Shown here: in pieces, positions 14,176 through 22,327 of the stretch
Layout: each line of letters opens with the position of its first letter
How positions within the stretch are numbered: the stretch's first letter is position 1
From: Lachnospiraceae bacterium
Lineage (GTDB): Bacteria > Bacillota > Clostridia > Lachnospirales > Lachnospiraceae
Direction: 5' to 3'
Assembly: GCA_017938405.1 (NCBI GenBank)
Contig: JAGBBP010000030.1
Location: 1 to 64,000 of the forward strand
DNA length: 64,000 bases
The notes under the pieces: generated by a model
What the model was told of the DNA's origin: nothing
Seen by the model: only the letters and a program-made list of their open reading frames with translations
Database searches by the model: none
Translations under genes and position numbers: made by a program

Positions 14176-14208
14176 TGTCACGAATGTCACGTGTGTACGT
14201 GATATGAT
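14176..14208 (+). promoter_or_regulatory. Late-operon promoter with activator repeats
   Basis: Two direct repeats of TGTCACG (14176-14182, 14185-14191) and an inverted half (ACGTGATA near 14197-14204) run into a TATGAT -10 box (14203-14208), without a good -35. This pattern fits activation by the sigma-like protein encoded just upstream. Confidence 0.6.
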
Positions 14209-14250
14209 GTAGGTGTGAATAAATGATAACAAACTTCCTCCATTGAGGTA

Positions 14251-14282
14251 GAGGCGACTGTCGAGAGACGGACGCCTCTTTT
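14251..14282 (+). other. Leader hairpin before the packaging genes
   Basis: GAGGCG (14251-14256) pairs with CGCCTC (14273-14278), with a smaller inner stem (GTC/GAC), followed by TTTT. It may be an attenuator-like leader or antitermination point; the T-tract is short for a full terminator. Confidence 0.5.
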
Positions 14283-14298
14283 GGTATAAGGAGATAGC

Positions 14299-14676
14299 AT
14301 GGCGCAGAAGTGGGCGAAAGCATTTTACAATTCGGGAATCTGGAAGGAAGTCCGAGAACAGATACTGAAGCGAGACAGATATATATGTCAGACAAAGGGA
14401 TGTTATCATCCGGCAGAGGAAGTACATCACATCATCCATTTGACGGAAGAAAACATCAACGATGTAAAGATTTCTTTAAACCCTGATAATCTTATTTGTC
14501 TTTGCGGTGATTGCCACAAGGCAATCCATAAAGGAGAGAAGATTGCCGGACTAAAGAGAAGGACAGCGAAGCAGAACATTCTTCCGGAGATAGAATTCGA
14601 TGAGAACGGATATCCGATTCCGGTCTCGACTCCCCCCGGGGGTGGTCGTGAAAATCACCCGGACAGAAGACCGTAG
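14299..14676 (+). CDS. Packaging-associated HNH endonuclease
   Basis: A 125-residue HNH nuclease: WKEVREQILKRDRYICQTKGC, then EVHHIIHLTEENINDV with the His pair, and NLICLCGDCHKAIHKGE with the zinc Cys pair and final His. HNH proteins beside terminase in HK97-like cos phages take part in genome cleavage during packaging. The gene order HNH, small terminase, large terminase, portal, protease, capsid is the standard one. Confidence 0.92.
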   Translation: MAQKWAKAFYNSGIWKEVREQILKRDRYICQTKGCYHPAEEVHHIIHLTEENINDVKISLNPDNLICLCGDCHKAIHKGEKIAGLKRRTAKQNILPEIEFDENGYPIPVSTPPGGGRENHPDRRP

Positions 14677-14700
14677 GCGCTCCCCTTTCTGTAACCCACC
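14625..14700. other. Candidate cos region
   Basis: The 3' end of the HNH gene and the gap before the small terminase gene contain a CCCCCGGGGG palindrome (14633-14642) and further GC-rich inverted stretches. This is where cos sites lie in related siphoviruses, often around C-run/G-run palindromes. The cleavage position cannot be read from sequence alone. Confidence 0.45.
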
Positions 14701-14744
14701 GAGAGAAATGCGCGCGGGAGGGGTGTGGTATAGGAGGTGTAGTT

Positions 14745-15146
14745 ATGGCAGAATTTGAACAGATTTACACTGATAAACAGCGAAAAACCAAGATTAAGAA
14801 GGAACAGAAAAGACTTGAAGATATATTAAAAAATATAGACACAAGTAAGAAAAAAACGGTTGAAAAACTGATAGAAGATGCCGCATTTATGGCCGTGACC
14901 CTGGAAGAAACCCGTCAGATCATCGCCAGAGACGGAGTAATAGAGGTATACCAGAACGGTGAGAACCAGAAGGGTATCAAGAAATCTTCCGCAGTCGAAG
15001 TTTATGACAAAATGCTCAACACGTACAGCAAGGTTATTAAGCAGCTGTGTGATCTGATTCCGGAAAGAGTAATATTTGAGCCGGACAATGAGGATGAGGA
15101 CCCGGCGGAAGAGTTAATGGCATTTGTCAACGGCTTTAAACGATGA
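14745..15146 (+). CDS. terS: Terminase small subunit (P27-like)
   Basis: A 133-residue DNA-recognition subunit of the packaging motor. It is basic at the N-terminus (DKQRKTKIKKEQKRLEDIL) and has the P27-type central segment (FMAVTLEETRQIIARDGVIE, then GIKKSSAVEVYDKMLNTY) and an acidic tail. It overlaps the large-subunit start by four bases. The start has a strong AGGAGGTG site. Confidence 0.9.
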   Translation: MAEFEQIYTDKQRKTKIKKEQKRLEDILKNIDTSKKKTVEKLIEDAAFMAVTLEETRQIIARDGVIEVYQNGENQKGIKKSSAVEVYDKMLNTYSKVIKQLCDLIPERVIFEPDNEDEDPAEELMAFVNGFKR

Positions 15147-16813
15147 ACTGGGCCGAGGAATATTTGGGAATGATACAGTCCGGCGATGAGGTTGTATCAC
15201 AGAAAATAAGAGCAGTTTATGAGCGGGAAGTCGGTTGGATGAAACACCCCCCGAAAGATTTTCCCTATGTGTTTGACGAAAAATTGGGAGAGCATCACAT
15301 TCAGTTTATGGAGAAGTTCTGCCGGCAATCCAAGGGAAGATGGGCCGGACGTCCAATAAGATTTGAACCATTCCAGAAAGCTAAGTTGCAGATGGTATTT
15401 GGTTGGGTGGATGCAAATACCGGTCTGAGAAGATTTAAAGAAGTAGATGATATTCGTGGCCGGAAATGTGGGAAAAGTACAGAAACCGCGGCGGTGGAAT
15501 GGGATGTGGCACTGAATGACAATGAAGGCGGAGTAGAAATATATTGTACGGCCAACAAAAAGGATCAGGCAAAGATTATCTTCGAAGAATGTGTAAATAT
15601 GCGTAAGCAATCAAATGCGTTGGCAGCGGTATCAAAGAAGCGTCAATCGGACATTTACTTGCCGTTATCTTTTGGAGTAATCAAAGCACTTGCAAGTGAT
15701 ACTTCCACCATGGATGGATTGAATGCACATTTCTTTTCACTGGATGAGTATCACGAACAGAAGACAAGTAAGCTTTATGATGTCATGATACAGTCGCAAT
15801 CGGCAAGAGACCAACCGCTGGCATGGTTAATCTCGACAAATGGGTTTGTGCGAGAAGGATTTTTTGACGATAGATACGATTATTGTTCTAATGTGGCTCT
15901 TTGGGTACCGGGATACGAGGATTATACACTGCTACCGCTGATACATGAATTGGACGAACGAAGTGAGTGGCAGGATCCACGATGTTGGGGAAAGGCGAAT
16001 CCGGGATTAGGGAAAATCAAAAAGATTAAAACTTTAGCGGAGAATGTTGCGAAGGCAAAACGCGACCCGACATTTCTTCCGACACTGTTGACCAAGGATT
16101 TTAACATACCGGAAAACTCATCCTCTGCGTGGCTGTCCTATGATGAGTACATGAATGAAACCGTAGTAGATATGGAGTTCCTTAGAAAGTCCTACGCAAT
16201 CGGCGGATGTGATTTGTCTGCTACAACAGACCTGACCTGTGCGACGCTGTTGATTCGGAAACCGGATGACAACCGTTTCTTTGTACTCCAGAAGTATTTT
16301 TTACCAAAGGCAAGGGTTGATGCAGTGGAAAGTAACGACAAGAGGGAAGCTCCATACAAGAAGTGGGCGGAGCAGGGCTGGTTATCGATGTCGGAAGGCG
16401 CTACGGTAGACTTCCATGCAGTAACCGAGTGGTTTGTGGAGATGGTAAAGACCTATAATATCCGTCCGCTGTGGATTGGATATGATGCCGCACTCTCCGG
16501 CTATTGGCGGGAGGAAATGGAAGCGTATGGGTTTGATATGGATAAGATTCGGCAGGGTCCGTTTACATGGACCTATCCGTTTAAAGAGTTGGCCGGAATG
16601 TTCCGGGACCATCGGATGGTATACCAAAATAATCCGATTCTCCGCTGGTGTTTGCAGAACACCGGCGTTAAGTCGTTAAACAAGGACGGCATTGAATCGC
16701 AACAGCCGGTTAAGGTTTCCAGCGTACGAAGAATCGATGGGACGGTGTCGCTCCTGAATGCGTACACCTGCTTTAAGAATCATGAGGAAGAATACATGAA
16801 ATACATCAGGTAG
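15143..16813 (+). CDS. terL: Terminase large subunit
   Basis: A 556-residue ATPase-nuclease that drives DNA packaging. The ATPase half has a Walker A-like loop around residues 105-113 (RGRKCGKST) and Walker B/catalytic Glu at FFSLDE (197-202). The nuclease half begins at about 350 with GGCDLSATTDLT (first Asp) and continues with WIGYDAALSGYW. It belongs to the Terminase_1/HK97-like group typical of cos phages. Length is normal and no disruption is seen. Confidence 0.96.
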   Translation: MNWAEEYLGMIQSGDEVVSQKIRAVYEREVGWMKHPPKDFPYVFDEKLGEHHIQFMEKFCRQSKGRWAGRPIRFEPFQKAKLQMVFGWVDANTGLRRFKEVDDIRGRKCGKSTETAAVEWDVALNDNEGGVEIYCTANKKDQAKIIFEECVNMRKQSNALAAVSKKRQSDIYLPLSFGVIKALASDTSTMDGLNAHFFSLDEYHEQKTSKLYDVMIQSQSARDQPLAWLISTNGFVREGFFDDRYDYCSNVALWVPGYEDYTLLPLIHELDERSEWQDPRCWGKANPGLGKIKKIKTLAENVAKAKRDPTFLPTLLTKDFNIPENSSSAWLSYDEYMNETVVDMEFLRKSYAIGGCDLSATTDLTCATLLIRKPDDNRFFVLQKYFLPKARVDAVESNDKREAPYKKWAEQGWLSMSEGATVDFHAVTEWFVEMVKTYNIRPLWIGYDAALSGYWREEMEAYGFDMDKIRQGPFTWTYPFKELAGMFRDHRMVYQNNPILRWCLQNTGVKSLNKDGIESQQPVKVSSVRRIDGTVSLLNAYTCFKNHEEEYMKYIR

Positions 16814-16822
16814 GAGGAGAAG

Positions 16823-18046
16823 ATGGGACTTTTTTCGAACATATTAGGATTCCTGAAGGTGAAGTTTACCGGAGGATATTTCGGGTACCAGGCAAAAAGT
16901 TCCCCGTTTGAGGGAGATGCTTGGGATAACGACATTGTAAGAGGAATCATTGATGCGATTGCTACGCATGCGGCGAAAGGGCAAGTAAAACATGTAATAA
17001 CGGACCATGAGGGCCGGATAACCAAAACGGTGTATGACAGTAAAATCGTTCGGTTGCTGAACGGAAAGCCGAATGAAGTTATGTCGGGATTTGAGTTGAA
17101 ATATAGGTTCTTTGCACAGTTGGAAGCCCAGACAACGGCGGTTATGTATATCAAATACAACGAAGCTACTGCGGATGCAGAAGCGATTTATCCGGTAGAT
17201 TACAGAAACTTTGAATTCCGGGCGGTGGTCGGCGGTGGATGGGCGATTGTCTTTACGGATTTTGAAGGAAAACAACAGATTCTTCCGTTGGAGTGCTGTA
17301 TCATTGCAAGAAAGTTTTATAACAGGCGGCAAGCTTCCGGAGATGGCAATGCTCCGATTTACAAAGTTTTGAATATGTCTAAGGCATCGGACGAAGGATT
17401 TATAGATTCTTTGCAGATATCCAACAAGGTACGAGGTATCTTGAAGCAGAAGAAAGCGATACTGGACCCGGAGGATGTTAAAGACGGTCAGAGATCTTTT
17501 GCAGAACGATTCAGAGAGGCGGCAGAGCAGGGCGGCATTGTAGGAGTGGACAGTATGGAGGAGTACAAACCGCTGGAAGTAACTGCTTATTCTGCCAATG
17601 CAGCGCAGATGCAGGGAATCAACAATCGATTTTACAGCTATTACAGGACCCCGGAAGAGATTGTACAGGGAAAATACACAGAACAGACGGGGCTTGCCTG
17701 GTATGAGTCCAAAATCGAACCATTGTGGGAACTGTTTGCGGAAGCTGTCAGCAATGCTTACTTTACAAACCGCGAAGTGGGACATGGAAATAAAATCGTT
17801 GTTTCCGGAGGCGTTCTGATGGGTACCAGCTATAAAACAAGGGTGGATATCATTAATCAGACGAAGGAAATCGGTGTGCTAAGTATAAATGAACAGAGAG
17901 AGCTGCTTGGATACGGTCCGGTTGAGGGCGGCGATATTCGGCAGGTATCTTTGAATTATATCAATGCAGATAAGCAAGATGAATATCAAACCAAAAAGAA
18001 GGAGGAAAAGAAGGATGGAGACAATTCCGGAGAGAAAAAAGAATAA
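16823..18046 (+). CDS. HK97-family portal protein
   Basis: A 407-residue portal subunit that forms the dodecameric DNA channel at the capsid vertex. Family features include GGYFGYQAKSSPFEGDAWDN, the NGKPNEVMSGFELKYRF segment, and the C-terminal TPEEIVQGKYTEQTGLAW region, followed by a Lys/Glu-rich tail. Its end overlaps the protease start by 32 bases, which suggests coupled translation. Confidence 0.95.
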   Translation: MGLFSNILGFLKVKFTGGYFGYQAKSSPFEGDAWDNDIVRGIIDAIATHAAKGQVKHVITDHEGRITKTVYDSKIVRLLNGKPNEVMSGFELKYRFFAQLEAQTTAVMYIKYNEATADAEAIYPVDYRNFEFRAVVGGGWAIVFTDFEGKQQILPLECCIIARKFYNRRQASGDGNAPIYKVLNMSKASDEGFIDSLQISNKVRGILKQKKAILDPEDVKDGQRSFAERFREAAEQGGIVGVDSMEEYKPLEVTAYSANAAQMQGINNRFYSYYRTPEEIVQGKYTEQTGLAWYESKIEPLWELFAEAVSNAYFTNREVGHGNKIVVSGGVLMGTSYKTRVDIINQTKEIGVLSINEQRELLGYGPVEGGDIRQVSLNYINADKQDEYQTKKKEEKKDGDNSGEKKE

Positions 18047-18647
18047 CATGTGCTACCGCTTATTTGAGTTTCAGGTGCGGGAAGCGCAGATTGAGGATTC
18101 TGACAGCAAGGAACTCTGGGTAGAGGGATATGCGGTCAGATTTAACAGCCCTACTGTGTTGTTTGAGATGGGAGGCATCGAGTACAAAGAACAGATTGAC
18201 AGCCGGGCATTCGAGGACTGTAACATGACCGATGTGATTTTTAATTATAATCACGGCGGAAAGGTAATGGCGAGAACCAGAAATAATACGCTCCAGTTGG
18301 AAGTAAGGGAAGACGGTCTGTTTATCCGTGCAAGGCTGGACGGTACCGAAGAGGGAAGAAAACTCTATGATGAAATTAAGGGAGGATACATCGACAGAAT
18401 GTCCTTCCGTTTCACCATTAGAGCGGGAGGAGAAACCTACGACAGTGAGAATCATATGTGGACGGTATATAAGGTGAAACGTCTTTACGATGTTTCGGCA
18501 GTGGATATTCCGGCCTATGATGATACATCAATCGAAGCTAGAAAGGACTCTGCTGTTCTGGAGGCGAAAGCTCAGGAGCAGAGACAACGTGAAGCGGCGG
18601 CGGACCTGAAAAAGCGGGCATTGAAACTTAAATTATTATTACAGTAA
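18015..18647 (+). CDS. HK97-family prohead protease
   Basis: A 210-residue serine protease that matures the capsid. The core shows WVEGYAVRFN, the catalytic His in FNYNHGGKVMART, the catalytic Ser in DRMSFRFTI and the DVSAVDIPAYDDTS strand. The true start is the ATG at 18015 after AAGGAGGAAAAGAAGG, inside the portal gene. The C-terminal tail is a charged helix. Confidence 0.94.
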   Translation: METIPERKKNNMCYRLFEFQVREAQIEDSDSKELWVEGYAVRFNSPTVLFEMGGIEYKEQIDSRAFEDCNMTDVIFNYNHGGKVMARTRNNTLQLEVREDGLFIRARLDGTEEGRKLYDEIKGGYIDRMSFRFTIRAGGETYDSENHMWTVYKVKRLYDVSAVDIPAYDDTSIEARKDSAVLEAKAQEQRQREAAADLKKRALKLKLLLQ

Positions 18648-18666
18648 AGAAAGCGAGGAAAAGAAA

Positions 18667-19788
18667 ATGCAGAAGAGACTTACGGAGATTATGGCCAGAA
18701 AAGCAGAACTGGTAAAGGAGTTGGAAGGCGAAGTAACAGAGGAGAGACTTGCTGAGATTGAGACCGAGCAGAGAGAACTTGCAGCCGAAGAGGAGATGAT
18801 CAGAAAGAAGATGGATGTAAGCGGCAGACTGGGACAGCCGGAAGACCATGGTTCCGGAGCTCCGACGGGAGAAGAGGAGAGAGCTGCAAAGTTCACTGAG
18901 AGCAGAGCTTTGACGATTGCATCCGGAAAGGTTGCAATGCCGAAGAGCACGGAAAACGATGTTCAGGATTCTTTGGTATCCGGAAATGGTATGTTGGACT
19001 TGGTAGATGTACAGGATTGTACCGGCATGGGCGGCAATCTGATTCCGTATGAGATTCCGGGCATGACAGCGGGAACGGATGAGGAAGGTGCATCTACGGA
19101 AGGAGATTTCCAGACGGATTATGCCGAAATCGCACCGGTAACTGTGGATGTGTATACCGAGGTTTCCAGAGAAACGAAGAAGCTTTCTCCGGTAAAGTAT
19201 ATGGAGGCAGTAGAGAGGGCTGCATTAAAGGCATTGAAGAAGAAAATCAATGCGCTGATCGTGTCTTCCGATAAGGCAGAGAATCCGAAGTTTTTCGGTA
19301 TCAACAAGGCGAAGGCCGTGAAGGAGGTAAAAGAGATTGCGGCTATCGATGCAACCACATTAAGAGAAATCATTTTAAGCTACGGCGGGGATGATGATGT
19401 AGAGGGTGCTGCTGTGTTACTTCTTACCAAGAAGGATTTACAGGCGTTTGGTGCGGTTCGTGGCACTAATGAGAAGAAGGCCGTATACGAGATTACTCCG
19501 AATGCGGCAAATCCGAATACCGGTGTCATTAAGGATGGCGGTTTGTCCTGTAGATACAGCCTCAACTCCAACCTTAAGGCACTTGCAGATGCGGCAGCGG
19601 GTGATGATGTAATGTACTATGGTAAGCCGATGGCATATGAAGTAGACATCTTCAGTGATTACCAGATTACCGTGTCCGAAGAGGCTGCACTGAAGAAGAG
19701 AATGATTGCTGTTCTCGGAGAAGTGATGGTAGGCGGTAACGTAAAGGTACACAATGGCTTCATTAAGGTACAGAAGAAGAACGCATAA
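18667..19788 (+). CDS. HK97-fold major capsid protein
   Basis: A 373-residue capsid protein. Residues 1-75 form the coiled-coil delta/scaffold domain (RLAEIETEQRELAAEEEMIR) that the protease should remove; the mature shell domain follows, with segments such as DLVDVQDCTGMGGNLIPYEI and SPVKYMEAVERAALKALK. Gene order directly after the protease supports the call. Confidence 0.94.
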   Translation: MQKRLTEIMARKAELVKELEGEVTEERLAEIETEQRELAAEEEMIRKKMDVSGRLGQPEDHGSGAPTGEEERAAKFTESRALTIASGKVAMPKSTENDVQDSLVSGNGMLDLVDVQDCTGMGGNLIPYEIPGMTAGTDEEGASTEGDFQTDYAEIAPVTVDVYTEVSRETKKLSPVKYMEAVERAALKALKKKINALIVSSDKAENPKFFGINKAKAVKEVKEIAAIDATTLREIILSYGGDDDVEGAAVLLLTKKDLQAFGAVRGTNEKKAVYEITPNAANPNTGVIKDGGLSCRYSLNSNLKALADAAAGDDVMYYGKPMAYEVDIFSDYQITVSEEAALKKRMIAVLGEVMVGGNVKVHNGFIKVQKKNA

Positions 19789-19802
19789 TCGGGAGGTAGA
19801 GC

Positions 19803-20117
19803 ATGCTGAAAGATAGTATTGCCAAGGCGTTAAGAATTGGAACTGCGTCAGCGAAGGCTCTGGATTCTGAATTTGAAAGACATATCAGAACAGCTCGGGC
19901 GGAAATGATCCGCTCGGGTGTTTCTGATGTTTTGGCCAATTCTTCGCATGACCTGATTGAGGATGCAATTATTACGTTCTGTCTCATGAAAATGGGACCG
20001 AAAGAGCAATATGAGCAGAACAAAGAAAGCTGGGAATATCAGGTGGACTGTATTCGAAAATCAAAGAAGTTGCTTGACCAGATGACGGAAGAGGAAGGTG
20101 CAAACGATGAAGAATGA
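19803..20117 (+). CDS. Head-tail connector (gp6-like)
   Basis: A 104-residue, all-helical protein after the capsid gene, with the SHDLIEDAIITFCLMKMG helix typical of gp6-like DNA-packaging adaptors that sit on the portal. The name rests on position and helical pattern. It overlaps the next gene by 11 bases. Confidence 0.78.
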   Translation: MLKDSIAKALRIGTASAKALDSEFERHIRTARAEMIRSGVSDVLANSSHDLIEDAIITFCLMKMGPKEQYEQNKESWEYQVDCIRKSKKLLDQMTEEEGANDEE

Positions 20118-20385
20118 GATTATTAAGCTTATTACGAAGAGTTGCACCGGTGCAACGGTTGAGCACAAAGAAACGGAAGTATTCGCTGAAAAGAAATCGG
20201 TTCGACAAAGCGAGTTCTACGCGGCACAACAGGTGGGATTAAATCCGTCTCTGGTATTCGTTATTGATATTCGGGACTTTGAAAGTGTAAAAGCCCCGGT
20301 AGAGGTTGTCTATAACGAGGAAACATATACGGTTATTCGGACTTACTGTATCGGCGAAAACGTGGAAATCACAGTGGGAGGATAA
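20107..20385 (+). CDS. Head closure protein
   Basis: A 92-residue, beta-rich protein (SLVFVIDIRDFESVKAPVEVVYNEETYTV) in the position of SPP1 gp16-like head-closure adaptors. The start is the ATG at 20107. The coding sequence contains one copy of the 16-base palindromic repeat (20142-20157), encoding S-C-T-G-A-T. Confidence 0.75.
   Translation: MKNEIIKLITKSCTGATVEHKETEVFAEKKSVRQSEFYAAQQVGLNPSLVFVIDIRDFESVKAPVEVVYNEETYTVIRTYCIGENVEITVGG
20142..20157. repeat. Palindrome TTGCACCGGTGCAACG, copy 2
   Basis: Exact copy of the 16-base element at 6191-6206, here inside the head-closure gene. Confidence 0.8.
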
Positions 20386-20386
20386 G

Positions 20387-20824
20387 ATGAGAGTCAACAT
20401 GGAATCCAACAACGCCTTAAAGGACATCATGGAAGATATCGCTCGTATTCCGGAGATGGTGGAGAAGGAAGAAAAGAAGGTAATGAAACGGATCCGTGAT
20501 GTGCTGGTGGAAAAGGTCAAAGCGAATCTTCCCCGCAGCGCTGGCGGAACCAACTATGACGGAAGTAAACCGTATGTACATATGCGGGATGATATCAAAG
20601 CCTCCATTAAGAGTAAGGGTGGCTTTGCTTCGCTCATTATTTCCGGCGGAAAGAAGACCGCGTATAAGTGGCATATGGTCAATGACGGTACCCGTGACAG
20701 TAAGGGGAGAGTAAAGACGGTTGCGACTCATTTCGTAGATAAGGCATTAATCCAGGCAGAACCGGAAATCGATAAGATTGTGGATGATTTGATTGCGGAG
20801 GTGGCAGATGGAGGAAGAACTTAG
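20387..20824 (+). CDS. HK97 gp10-like tail completion protein
   Basis: A 145-residue protein of the HK97-gp10 type: a long N-terminal helix, the LPRSAGGTNYDGSKPYVHMRD loop, and the KTAYKWHMVNDGTR motif followed by THFVDKAL. Members join head and tail. The start follows GGGAGGATAAG and the gene overlaps the next by 17 bases. Confidence 0.9.
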   Translation: MRVNMESNNALKDIMEDIARIPEMVEKEEKKVMKRIRDVLVEKVKANLPRSAGGTNYDGSKPYVHMRDDIKASIKSKGGFASLIISGGKKTAYKWHMVNDGTRDSKGRVKTVATHFVDKALIQAEPEIDKIVDDLIAEVADGGRT

Positions 20825-21152
20825 AGAGCTGATTAGGACCACGCTGGACATCCCGTGTGAGCTTGATGCCGGAGCAATGCTGTTTCCGGGAGCAACGGTG
20901 GAAGTGTATCTTCGGAATCCGGAAGCCTACGGTGATGGCCAGCCGGAAGAAATTGTGAACTATGTAACTATCAATTTGTATTACCCGAAGCGGACGGAAC
21001 GTGATGTGGCAGCGGATAAGTTGGTACCGAAACTCGTGGCTGCCGGGTATCTGTATCCAACCGATGAACGGTACTACGATACGGAAGCACGAAAATACAG
21101 AGCAGTAATAAATACAAGCAAAATAGGAGGTAAACAGAATGGCGAGAATTAA
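20808..21152 (+). CDS. Tail terminator-like protein
   Basis: A 114-residue alpha/beta protein between the gp10-like gene and the major tail gene, the normal place of the tail terminator (gpU/gp17-like). The pattern NYVTINLYYPKRTERDVAADKL fits. The start is the ATG at 20808 with GGAGGTGGC upstream. Confidence 0.72.
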   Translation: MEEELRELIRTTLDIPCELDAGAMLFPGATVEVYLRNPEAYGDGQPEEIVNYVTINLYYPKRTERDVAADKLVPKLVAAGYLYPTDERYYDTEARKYRAVINTSKIGGKQNGEN

Positions 21153-21753
21153 CGTGCAGAATGCGGCGTATGCAGTGTTGAAGGAGAATACGACTTCGGC
21201 GTATGAGATGGATGAAATCCATCCGTTACCGGGATTAAGAAGTATTGACCTTTCGCTGTTGATGGCATCCGGAACTTTATACGGGGACGGTGTTGTCGAT
21301 GAAAACGTGGATAAAATTACCGGCGCACAGCTGAAGATTGATATCAATAAGATTCCGATTGAGGATCGTGCACGTATGAACGGCGCACATTATGACGGAT
21401 TTATGGACGTGACCACGGATGACAAGGCACCGGAGGTTGCCTTTTATTTCGAGACCGAGAGTTCGAAGAAGGGAGGAAAAGAGCAGCTGTGGTTGGTGTG
21501 TGGAAAGGTGCAGCCGATTGGAATGGCAGCCAAGCAGACGGAGGACAATGTAACTTTTTCCACTGATACGATGACAGTGAAGTGTACGCGGAGACAGAAG
21601 GACAGAAGGGTGTTGCGTCTTGGTGATACGGAGAATAAAAAACTCACGGATAAGGATTTTGAGGAATTTAAGAAAAATCCGGATTACACCATTCCGAAGA
21701 CGGAAGACACCGGTTCCGAAGGCACCACAGGAGATGAAACGGAGGGTAATTAA
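21139..21753 (+). CDS. Major tail protein
   Basis: A 204-residue beta-rich tail-tube protein (NVQNAAYAVLKENTTSAYEM, later APEVAFYFETESSKKGGKE), typical of the phi13/TP901-type major tail group. The Gly/Thr/Glu-rich tail is flexible. Its stop overlaps the start of the tail chaperone gene. Confidence 0.88.
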   Translation: MARINVQNAAYAVLKENTTSAYEMDEIHPLPGLRSIDLSLLMASGTLYGDGVVDENVDKITGAQLKIDINKIPIEDRARMNGAHYDGFMDVTTDDKAPEVAFYFETESSKKGGKEQLWLVCGKVQPIGMAAKQTEDNVTFSTDTMTVKCTRRQKDRRVLRLGDTENKKLTDKDFEEFKKNPDYTIPKTEDTGSEGTTGDETEGN

Positions 21754-22124
21754 TGGCACGTAAGAAGATTTCATGCAAACCGGCTCCGGAGATTGAACTT
21801 GAATTTGAAGGAGGAGAAACTATTCTCCTCCGTTTTGACATTAGCGCGCTGATGGCAATTCAGGAGATGGAGGGCGGATTAAATAATCTGATGTCGAAAT
21901 CGATTCCGGAAATATGTGCGGCAGTTATGTACGGAGCCGGAAAAGAGCATAACGAGAACTTCACCTTGGAGAAAGCACGGGAGATTGTAAGTAATCTTTC
22001 CGTTAGTGTGATTTCTGAAATCTATCAGGAGTTCTCGGATGCCATGTATGCGGCTGACAAGGAACAGAGGGATGAGCTGGCAAAAAAAGCGATGGCACAA
22101 TACCTGGACCGGTTGATGAAATAG
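21753..22124 (+). CDS. Tail assembly chaperone, unshifted product (gpG-type)
   Basis: A 123-residue helical protein between the major tail and tape-measure genes. It starts beta-rich (EIELEFEGGETILLRFDISAL) and ends in DRLMK. Near its end the ribosome crosses the slippery sequence A AAA AAA at 22082-22088; without a shift it stops at 22124. Confidence 0.88.
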   Translation: MARKKISCKPAPEIELEFEGGETILLRFDISALMAIQEMEGGLNNLMSKSIPEICAAVMYGAGKEHNENFTLEKAREIVSNLSVSVISEIYQEFSDAMYAADKEQRDELAKKAMAQYLDRLMK

Positions 22125-22327
22125 ATTTTGATGCATTGTACTACTTGTTTTGTATCAAAATGCGCCGCAGTGACGCAGAGTTTTTTGGAAGCTCCGTTGC
22201 GAAGGTGTTGTGCCTGATTGATATGTGGCGGGAAGAACAGGAAGCAATTGCCGACGCCACCAGAGGAACACAAAGAGAACAGAAAACGGTGGAACGTTTT
22301 TCGGATTTATTGAGGGGAGCGGGGTAA
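21753..22327 (+). CDS. Tail assembly chaperone, -1 frameshift product (gpGT-type)
   Basis: A -1 shift on A AAA AAA (22082-22088, in frame GCA AAA AAA GCG) continues through SDGTIPGPVDEIDFDALYYL to the stop at 22327. The extension ends in a charged helical region (FSDLLRGAG). Long-tailed phages make such G and GT products in a fixed ratio to load the tape measure. The T frame has no ribosome binding site and opens upstream of any ATG, which supports frameshifting rather than a separate gene. Confidence 0.85.
22082..22088 (+). other. Slippery heptamer A AAA AAA for -1 frameshifting
   Basis: Seven A's positioned exactly in the X XXY YYZ frame of the upstream gene. The -1 frame is open from here to 22327, with no stop in between. 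Confidence 0.85.

Noticed and set aside
16844..17785. Reverse-strand open frame of 313 codons
   Set aside because: It mirrors the portal gene and lacks start signals; codon structure follows the portal frame.
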